A stretch of 31,119 bases of DNA. Source: a virus. Positions 26,684 through 31,119 of the stretch are shown one piece after another. The stretch is taken from positions 1-31,119 of IMG/VR virus record IMGVR_UViG_3300005294_000062; one strand, given 5' to 3'. The notes beneath the pieces were generated by a model. It searched no databases. It was given only the letters and a program-made list of their open reading frames with translations, and was not told the DNA's origin. The translations under genes were made by a program, and so were the position numbers. Each line of letters starts with the position of its first letter. Positions within the stretch are counted from its first letter, which is position 1.

Positions 26684-26997
26684 CTGCTCACCCCATCCAA
26701 ATAATCTGCCGCCTTCCACAACAAATCAGGCTTGTTCTTGAACAAATGCATCCCTACATAACACTCCACACAAGTGTGCCCCAACAATGTCGTGTCTCTT
26801 CTACAAACAATACAGCTCCCTTCAACTCCCGGCATCCTCGCCGCGACCTTCTCCACGGCCGTAGCTACCTCCACCAACAAAAACTCCTGGTTATTGCTCC
26901 TAAGCTTCTTATACCCCTTAAAACACTCCTTACACCATCTTTGTCCCACGCTAAACGCTGCCTCTTCCTTATCGCCTCGACATCTAGAACATCTCAT
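26680..26997 (-). CDS. Double zinc-ribbon protein, 105 aa
   Basis: Two Cys4 ribbons are visible: MRCSRCRGDKEEAAFSVGQR with WCKECFKGYKK at the start, and GSCIVCRRDTTLLGHTCVEC in the second half. The first resembles the short zinc modules found in phage HNH or RNA-binding proteins. A strong site (AGGAGGAAACAATG) precedes the start. It is the first leftward gene after the divergent region and probably starts the late or packaging transcript; a regulatory role is conceivable. Confidence 0.7.
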   Translation of the reverse strand: MRCSRCRGDKEEAAFSVGQRWCKECFKGYKKLRSNNQEFLLVEVATAVEKVAARMPGVEGSCIVCRRDTTLLGHTCVECYVGMHLFKNKPDLLWKAADYLDGVSR

Positions 26998-27020
26998 TGT
27001 TTCCTCCTGTTAGTGTAAAC

Positions 27021-27049
27021 AATATACAAACAACCGCCCTTTTTGTCAA
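27021..27049 (-). promoter_or_regulatory. First leftward promoter, at the divergent region
   Basis: TTGACA (27049-27044), a 17-bp spacer and TATATT (27026-27021). A short leader with AGGAGG leads into the double zinc-ribbon gene. Confidence 0.88.
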
Positions 27050-27599
27050 GTGCGAAACCCTAACTCTCACAATCTAAACCTTCTACCGAGCAAATTGACC
27101 ATCTTCACCCCCCTAACCTAGATCTCTCTCCAAAAATCACTGCCTCCCTAATAGCGTACTCTCGCCGTGTGTGTGTAGTAGTAGTATTATATTAAAAAAA
27201 ATATAAGAGATATACCCCTTACTAATCAACAACTTAGCGTTATAAAAATAGAGGAAAATGGAGTTGAACGGCGTTGAACGTAAATTTGGGAACTTTAGAG
27301 ATAATATGTGTCCTCGCGCATAATTTGAAAAAATTTGATAGTGTTATCTATATCTATAGCTCTTCCGCGCGGGGGGCTCCCCCACCCCTCACTCCCTCGT
27401 GTGTGTGTGCTGCGTGCGTTGATGTGCGCAGCGGTGTAAGAATTATAAGATGATGTGACATGATGCAATTGTTGTGCCACATGGTGGGCGTTGCTACCTG
27501 GCAGCGTTGGACGGTGGCATGGTGGGGCGGACGGTCGTTTGGTCTTGAGCACCGTTAAGAGATGATGCAATGTCGCGCCCCAACGCGCTCCACAGTGAG

Positions 27600-27616
27600 C
27601 TATAGGTATTGTAACT
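27600..27616 (+). repeat. Iteron-like repeat copy 1
   Basis: The sequence is CTATAGGTATTGTAACT. It matches copy 2 (27670) at 14 of 17 positions and the reverse complement of copy 3 (27701). Confidence 0.55.
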
Positions 27617-27669
27617 ATTCCTGGCATGGCAATTGCTACACCATAAAAGGGCGTTAAGTTACAAAGTCA

Positions 27670-27686
27670 CTATAAGTATTGCAATT
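27670..27686 (+). repeat. Iteron-like repeat copy 2
   Basis: The sequence is CTATAAGTATTGCAATT, 70 bases after copy 1 in the same direction, about seven helical turns apart. Confidence 0.55.
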
Positions 27687-27700
27687 GTGCCTAGGGGTTT

Positions 27701-27716
27701 ATTACAATTCCTATAG
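27701..27716 (-). repeat. Iteron-like repeat copy 3, inverted
   Basis: On the minus strand this reads CTATAGGAATTGTAAT, an inverted copy of the other two. Confidence 0.5.
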
Positions 27717-27891
27717 ACGTTAACACCGTTCCAAACACGCTACGTTGGTCTAGGTTGGACGCAAGGACGCGGACGTCCCAGGGTATGGACTAGGGTCTGA
27801 TCGTCGATCCTGGGCGAAATCCAATTTTTTGGATATTTAAATAGTTATATCTAAGTGTATCATTATCTTATGCATGCGCGAGCTTTTGATA

Positions 27892-27906
27892 TGACACTTT
27901 TTGTCA
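27892..27906. promoter_or_regulatory. Operator 1 (TGACA-N5-TGTCA)
   Basis: The sequence is TGACACTTTTTGTCA, a dyad with 5-base arms. It is the first of three sites spaced 21 and 23 bp start to start, so all face the same side of the helix. Confidence 0.7.
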
Positions 27907-27912
27907 GTGAGG

Positions 27913-27927
27913 TGACAATGATTGTCA
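27913..27927. promoter_or_regulatory. Operator 2 (TGACA-N5-TGTCA)
   Basis: The sequence is TGACAATGATTGTCA, a perfect dyad with 7-base arms around a central G. It is the most symmetrical of the three sites and lies at the centre of a larger inverted repeat. Confidence 0.75.
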
Positions 27928-27935
27928 AATTGATG

Positions 27936-27950
27936 TGACAAAAAGTGGCA
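27936..27950. promoter_or_regulatory. Operator 3 (TGACA-N5-TGGCA)
   Basis: The sequence is TGACAAAAAGTGGCA, with one change in the right arm. Its complement mirrors operator 1. It ends 12 bases before the -35 of the rightward promoter. Confidence 0.68.
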
Positions 27951-27961
27951 TAAGAAAGATG

Positions 27962-27990
27962 TTGCAAAAGGTAGCTTGATGGGGTAGATT
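27962..27990 (+). promoter_or_regulatory. Rightward promoter of the early-type genes
   Basis: TTGCAA (27962-27967), a 17-bp spacer and TAGATT (27985-27990). It is weaker than the others and placed right after the three operators, which suggests activation or control by the operator-binding protein. Confidence 0.6.
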
Positions 27991-28020
27991 GGTTGTGTTA
28001 GTTGAATGGAGGATAAGGAA

Positions 28021-28182
28021 ATGACGGTAGCCCAAGTTAGCGCGGCCCTGGAATTGTTGGATCTGGCCGAGAGAGAAATCGTAGCTTCCTCTAGTGAGGA
28101 GCGACGCGCTAGGTTTGAAAGCGCGGCACGCGGACTGCGCGCCATGTTGACAGCGCATAATGTCTTTCACGCGCGGAGGTAA
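28021..28182 (+). CDS. Small helical protein, 53 aa, first rightward gene
   Basis: The ATG follows GGAGGATAAGGAA. The protein is helical, alanine- and arginine-rich: MTVAQVSAALELLDLAERE, then SSSEERRARFESAARGLRA, ending NVFHARR. It has no cysteine or membrane segment. No family is recognised. As the first gene behind the operator-promoter region it could be a regulator, but it is short for a helix-turn-helix protein. Confidence 0.65.
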   Translation: MTVAQVSAALELLDLAEREIVASSSEERRARFESAARGLRAMLTAHNVFHARR

Positions 28183-28187
28183 AGGCA

Positions 28188-28340
28188 ATGAACAAAGAAA
28201 CCGAGCGCGCTCTGGTGATTCCGTTTTGCGATTGCTGCGACGAAAAGCCTGCTATTACCGCCCGCATTGACCCTATTGACGGGCTTTTCTTTTTGTGCGC
28301 ATTCTGCGATGCGGAATTCATTCCATCGTTAGAGGAGTAA
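28188..28340 (+). CDS. Small zinc-binding protein, 50 aa
   Basis: The ATG follows GGAGGTAAAGGCA, part of which is the end of the previous gene. PFCDCCDEKPAITARI and FLCAFCDAEF give two cysteine pairs in a single compact zinc ribbon. It ends EFIPSLEE. The size leaves room for one zinc site only; RNA or protein binding is likely but no partner is known. Confidence 0.7.
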   Translation: MNKETERALVIPFCDCCDEKPAITARIDPIDGLFFLCAFCDAEFIPSLEE

Positions 28341-28345
28341 AGGCA

Positions 28346-28498
28346 ATGCATAACGAGGTAGAGTGTCCTAGATGTGAGGGGTTAGGGTTTGTACCCTATC
28401 GTTACCTCGGATCGCACATTCCGATTGATTGTCCGCAATGTAACGGGACGGGCAGTATTCAGAAGGAAAAGGACAATGCAACTTCTAACACTGAGTAA
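28346..28498 (+). CDS. DnaJ-type zinc finger mini-protein, 50 aa
   Basis: CPRCEGLGFVPYRYLGSH and CPQCNGTGSIQKEK are the two CxxCxGxG motifs of a DnaJ cysteine-rich finger, here forming the entire protein with no J domain. Such single fingers occur in many phage and bacterial small proteins. I start it at the ATG at 28346, after GAGGAGTAAAGGCA; a longer upstream frame is an overlap with the previous gene. Its end overlaps the GP88-like gene by 23 bases. Confidence 0.8.
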   Translation: MHNEVECPRCEGLGFVPYRYLGSHIPIDCPQCNGTGSIQKEKDNATSNTE

Positions 28499-29171
28499 TC
28501 CAAAGGTAGCTAAGGGTGCGCTGCGCGGAGTGTTGACGGCGATCTTGCATCTAGCGCCCTTCACGCTGTCAGGAAGGAATGTATGCCCATGGGCGAGCGC
28601 TGGATGCGCTGCGGCGTGTCTTAACACCGCTGGGCGTGGTGCTATGTCAAAGATTCAGGAAGCACGCGTGAGAAAGACGCGCGCGTTCTATAGCGATAGG
28701 GAGGGATTTGTTACCGGGGTAATGGACGATATTTCACGTCTAGTGCGTAAGGCTGACGGAAGGGTGCAAGTTGCGGTAAGGTTGAATGGGACTAGTGATT
28801 TGCCGTGGTTTGAATTGGCGCCGCGCATATTTCACACATTCGAAGATGTGCAATTCTACGATTACACAAAGAGTTATAGACGGATGTGCGAGAGTTTGGG
28901 TAATGCGTGGCCAATGAATTACCATCTAACTTTCTCGCGCAGTGAGACGAACGAGCGCGAATGCTTGGATGTGTTGGCGCGCGGCGGAAATGTTGCGGTC
29001 GTGTTTGATACGCGCAAGGGCGCGCCATTGCCAGAGGAATGGAATGGGTTTCCGGTGATTGACGGCGATGTGGATGATGTAAGGTTTCATGATGGAAGAG
29101 GTGTTGTGGTAGGTCTGCGGGCGAAAGGCAAGGCAAAGAAAGATAACTCTGGGTTCGTGGTGAAGGGGTGA
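28476..29171 (+). CDS. GP88-like protein (phage gene 88 family), 231 aa
   Basis: The N-terminus MQLLTLSNPKVAKG, then NVCPWASAGCAAACLNTAGR, then EARVRKTRAFYSDREGF, matches the pattern of phage gene-88 proteins, in which a serine-rich start is followed by a CxxxxxxCxxxC cluster. The central part has VQVAVRLNGTSDLPWFELAP and VQFYDYTKSYRRM, and the end has FPVIDGDVDDVRFHDGRGVV. Its biochemical role is not established. I chose the ATG at 28476 (AAGGACAATG) because a frame further upstream duplicates the finger gene. Confidence 0.8.
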   Translation: MQLLTLSNPKVAKGALRGVLTAILHLAPFTLSGRNVCPWASAGCAAACLNTAGRGAMSKIQEARVRKTRAFYSDREGFVTGVMDDISRLVRKADGRVQVAVRLNGTSDLPWFELAPRIFHTFEDVQFYDYTKSYRRMCESLGNAWPMNYHLTFSRSETNERECLDVLARGGNVAVVFDTRKGAPLPEEWNGFPVIDGDVDDVRFHDGRGVVVGLRAKGKAKKDNSGFVVKG

Positions 29172-29174
29172 GAT

Positions 29175-29399
29175 ATGATTAGGTTGCATGTTTCGAAAGA
29201 GCGTTTCTTGTCGGCTGATAAGCATGAGGATCCGAGAGTACCTACTCCGGCATGCGGTGCAACGGATGGAGTGCATGTAATCAAGTTCGGATATGGTGAT
29301 GGATTGGTGAGGTATCCGGCGCTTAGCCCAGAGTTTCATTGTTCGGATTGTGTGCGTATCAAGCGCGACGAAGCGTACGGCATAAAGGGAAGGGGGTAG
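29175..29399 (+). CDS. Unknown protein with a CxxC, 74 aa
   Basis: The ATG lies 3 bases after the GP88-like stop. The sequence begins MIRLHVSKERFLSADKHED, has PACGATDGVHVIKFGYGDG in the middle and HCSDCVRIKRDEAYG near the end. The later CSDC with the earlier Cys and nearby His residues could bind zinc. No family is recognised. Confidence 0.6.
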   Translation: MIRLHVSKERFLSADKHEDPRVPTPACGATDGVHVIKFGYGDGLVRYPALSPEFHCSDCVRIKRDEAYGIKGRG

Positions 29400-29402
29400 A
29401 AC

Positions 29403-29600
29403 ATGTCTAAACATTGGTCGAATTACCTTATGTCACCTTTGGATGACAGCGACAAAGCCGATGTGAGGGAGGAGCTAGCTGCATTGCGCGCTGAGTATGC
29501 CGCGATGGGGTTTGATAAGAGGAAGGGTTTGGGCAGGGGTTATGATGTGTGGCACGCTATCAGGGCGCTTGAGAGGTTTGAGGAGGAAGCGAATAGCTGA
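29403..29600 (+). CDS. Unknown small protein, 65 aa
   Basis: The ATG follows GGGGG close to the previous stop. The protein has SPLDDSDKADVREELAALRA, then YAAMGFDKRKGLGRGYDVWH, and ends with an acidic helix RALERFEEEANS. It is helical and soluble, with no recognised domain. It ends just before the DUF932 promoter. Confidence 0.6.
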   Translation: MSKHWSNYLMSPLDDSDKADVREELAALRAEYAAMGFDKRKGLGRGYDVWHAIRALERFEEEANS

Positions 29601-29609
29601 AAATAAATC

Positions 29610-29638
29610 TTGACATCATGGTTGAGTGAGTGTAGTAT
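29610..29638 (+). promoter_or_regulatory. Promoter of the DUF932 gene
   Basis: TTGACA (29610-29615), a 17-bp spacer and TAGTAT (29633-29638). It is followed by a leader of about 45 bases ending in GGAGGATAAGGCA. Confidence 0.85.
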
Positions 29639-29685
29639 GGTGATAGGTGAGAGTTACTTAACGTCTGAATGTGGAGGATAAGGCA

Positions 29686-30693
29686 ATGAAGGTAAGCAAT
29701 AGTGACCGGCTCGCGTTTCGACATCAGGCGCCGTGGATGCAGGTCGGAAAGCAAATGACAGCGGGCGCGACAACGGAGGAATGGGTGAAGGACAGCGGGT
29801 TTGATTTCTCAATTCTTAGCGCACCGGTAAGGTATAGTGCGCGGGGAATTGAGCGCACGATGGGCAATGCTAACGTGCTGTATCGTTCTGATAATGGGGT
29901 AGCGCTGTCTACTGTGGCTGACAAATATAAGGTTGTACAGCCGCGCACCGTCCTTGAGTTCTTTCGCGAAATGAGCGGTAAGGCTGGGCTTGAGATTGAA
30001 AGCGCGGGGACGCTTAAAGGTGGGGCGATCTATTGGGCGCTGGCCAATACGGGCGATGCTTTCGAGCCTATCAAGGGGGATAAGCATCTTAGCTATGTGC
30101 TGCTTTATAGCAGCGCTAACAAGTCACTGGCGACGACCGCGAAGTTTATTGCAGTGCGGGTGTTTTGCTATAACACGTTCGCGAATGCATTTCGGCGTAA
30201 GAGCGCGAATGAGTATAGGGTGAATCATTCGGCGGTGTTTGATATCGCTGCGCAGGATCGGGTGCGGACGCATCTCGGGCTCAAGACGTATGCGAGGGAA
30301 TGGGCAGAGCTTCAGGCAAGGATGACCTGGATTGCAGAGCGACAGCTTGAGACAGATCAGGCTGAGGCTTACTTTCGCCTGCTGCTCAAGACTGAGCGCG
30401 ATGACCGGGCGGAGGTGATTGTGGCGAGCGTGGATGATAGTCGAGCGTTTATCAAGGACGAAAGCAAGGATGATGCCAGGATGCCGAGAGGGCTGGATAT
30501 GCTGATGGCGGCATACAATAAGGCACCGGGCGCTGTGCCGGGGACGCTGTACGGGGCGTTCAATGCGGTTACGTACTATGTGGATCATATGCGAGGGACG
30601 GATGCGTCGAATAGGATGTACTCGGCGCAGTTTAGCCAGGGGAATGCGCTCAAGGATCGGGCTATGAGACTGGCTGAGGGTGTGGTAGCGTAA
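29686..30693 (+). CDS. DUF932 / phage-plasmid-like protein (TIGR03299 type), 335 aa
   Basis: FDFSILSAPVRYSARGIERT, then NVLYRSDNGVALSTVADKYK, VVQPRTVLEFFREM, and YVLLYSSANKSLATTAKFIA follow the conserved DUF932 pattern. The later CYNTFANAFRRKSANEYRVN and HSAVFDIAAQDRV also match. These proteins are common on phages and plasmids; no catalytic activity is established. The ATG at 29686 has GGAGG 8 bases upstream; an in-frame GTG 15 bases earlier lies on the ribosome site and is rejected. The length is normal for the family. Confidence 0.88.
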   Translation: MKVSNSDRLAFRHQAPWMQVGKQMTAGATTEEWVKDSGFDFSILSAPVRYSARGIERTMGNANVLYRSDNGVALSTVADKYKVVQPRTVLEFFREMSGKAGLEIESAGTLKGGAIYWALANTGDAFEPIKGDKHLSYVLLYSSANKSLATTAKFIAVRVFCYNTFANAFRRKSANEYRVNHSAVFDIAAQDRVRTHLGLKTYAREWAELQARMTWIAERQLETDQAEAYFRLLLKTERDDRAEVIVASVDDSRAFIKDESKDDARMPRGLDMLMAAYNKAPGAVPGTLYGAFNAVTYYVDHMRGTDASNRMYSAQFSQGNALKDRAMRLAEGVVA

Positions 30694-30700
30694 ATAAGGG

Positions 30701-30729
30701 TTGACAATCGCTAGGCGGGGGCGTATGCT
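30701..30729 (+). promoter_or_regulatory. Promoter of the last two rightward genes
   Basis: TTGACA (30701-30706), a 17-bp spacer and TATGCT (30724-30729). An inverted repeat CTAGGCG/CGCCTAG (30711-30738) encloses the -10. Confidence 0.82.
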
Positions 30730-30738
30730 CTCGCCTAG
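30711..30738. promoter_or_regulatory. Inverted repeat around a -10 box (candidate operator)
   Basis: Perfect 7-base arms CTAGGCG and CGCCTAG are separated by 14 bases containing TATGCT. The layout is like the repeat at 17194-17220. No T-run follows, so it is not an intrinsic terminator. Confidence 0.5.
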
Positions 30739-30752
30739 CATGGGAGGTTGAG

Positions 30753-30932
30753 ATGGACTACGAACGAGAGGATCGAATCGCTCTGTACAACGCCCTACTC
30801 GCTACGGGCGTTTGCCCGAACAACCGATGCCACCGTCCCGATCTACTGCCCGTTGCGTTGTGCAAGGACGTTTACGGCTGTCCCGAGTGTCACGAAACCT
30901 GGCATCTACCAAAAGCGGAGGGGAAATCATGA
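30753..30932 (+). CDS. Small zinc-binding protein, 59 aa
   Basis: The ATG follows GGGAGGTTGAG. The sequence MDYEREDRIALYNALLATG is followed by CPNNRCHRPDLLP and GCPECHETWHLPK, giving two cysteine pairs with histidines in a compact zinc ribbon. It overlaps the next gene by 4 bases (ATGA). Confidence 0.75.
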   Translation: MDYEREDRIALYNALLATGVCPNNRCHRPDLLPVALCKDVYGCPECHETWHLPKAEGKS

Positions 30933-31119
30933 GCTGGGCGTATCCGTCTAACTGGTTTGCTACTGACAACGGACCCAAGTGTAAGAGATGTGGAGGGACG
31001 ATATATCAGTATGAAGTAAATGGCGAGATGGTAGATGTTAAGTGTTGGAGTTGCGGGGCGAAGAGTTGGCTAAGGGTAGAGGGTGTGGTCGAGACAGCGG
31101 CGCAATTGAGCGCCGCGCA
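30929..31119 (+). CDS. Zinc-ribbon protein, partial at the right edge
   Basis: The frame starts as ATGA overlapping the previous stop and is still open at the window end (63 codons visible). It has PKCKRCGGTIYQYEVNG and VDVKCWSCGAKSWLRVEG, a clear CxxC-CxxC zinc ribbon, with aromatic residues at the N-terminus (SWAYPSNWFATDNG). The C-terminus and true length are unknown. Confidence 0.7.
   Translation, partial: MSWAYPSNWFATDNGPKCKRCGGTIYQYEVNGEMVDVKCWSCGAKSWLRVEGVVETAAQLSAA

Larger units (their letters stand above)
27050..28020. other. Non-coding divergent region, candidate origin and control region
   Basis: No credible gene is present in about 970 bases; the one longer minus-strand frame (27295-27627) has no ribosome site and low-complexity content. 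The region includes two GT-repeat tracts (near 27168-27177 and 27400-27409), an AT-rich block (27180-27212), a short direct repeat GTTGAACG (27265-27282 area), iteron-like repeats at 27600-27716, and three operators before the rightward promoter. It separates leftward late genes from rightward genes, a typical site for replication and switch control. Confidence 0.6.

Noticed and set aside
27295-27627. 110-codon minus-strand frame in the divergent region
   Set aside because: It has no ribosome site, low-complexity His/Pro/Thr content, and covers part of the iteron region.
28389-28475. 29-residue N-terminal extension of the GP88-like protein
   Set aside because: It duplicates, in another frame, the DnaJ-type finger gene; the ATG at 28476 has a ribosome site and begins the family pattern.

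Overview
The window is part of a tailed double-stranded DNA bacteriophage genome, most likely a podovirus-type phage of an unidentified bacterium. The evidence is a large terminase, portal, scaffold, major capsid protein, gp4/gp11-like head-tail adaptor, a large tail-nozzle-like protein and a fibre-like protein, with no tape-measure or tail-sheath gene in view. No gene identifies the host. All calls rest on reading the sequence; no database search was possible.

Layout. From 27.0 kb down to 1, everything is on the minus strand, so transcription runs right to left. The order is: two small zinc-ribbon proteins, a putative small terminase, a two-helix membrane protein, the large terminase, four small proteins, portal, scaffold, major capsid protein, two small proteins, a 5.7-kb array of 32 tRNA genes with small genes between them, an eight-gene block of carbohydrate enzymes and unknowns (five glycosyltransferases, a GDP-mannose dehydratase-like enzyme and a NodB-type deacetylase), adaptor, tail proteins and a fibre fragment. 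A non-coding divergent region of about 1 kb (27.03-28.02 kb) carries AT-rich sequence, iteron-like repeats and three phased operators. From 28.02 kb to the right edge, genes lie on the plus strand: small zinc-binding proteins, a GP88-like protein and a DUF932 protein, probably early functions.

The tRNA array encodes all 20 amino acids, and every gene carries its 3' CCA. By ordinary wobble it could read almost every sense codon; CGG is the clear exception. Several tRNAs are structurally odd. Three leucine tRNAs lack the long variable arm, a UAU-anticodon tRNA has one, and several D-arms are very small. Coding sequences run into tRNA genes at several points, and a LAGLIDADG and an HNH endonuclease sit among them.

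Expression signals are unusually regular. Nine sigma-70-like promoters all have 17-bp spacers. In three of them the TGA stop of the upstream gene lies inside the -35 TTGACA. One promoter is so close to its ATG that the mRNA should be leaderless. One strong intrinsic terminator follows the capsid unit. No terminator is visible between the tRNA array and the glycosylation and tail genes, so these may share one late transcript. The most unusual parts are the complete but structurally deviant tRNA set and the glycosylation cassette inside the virion operon.
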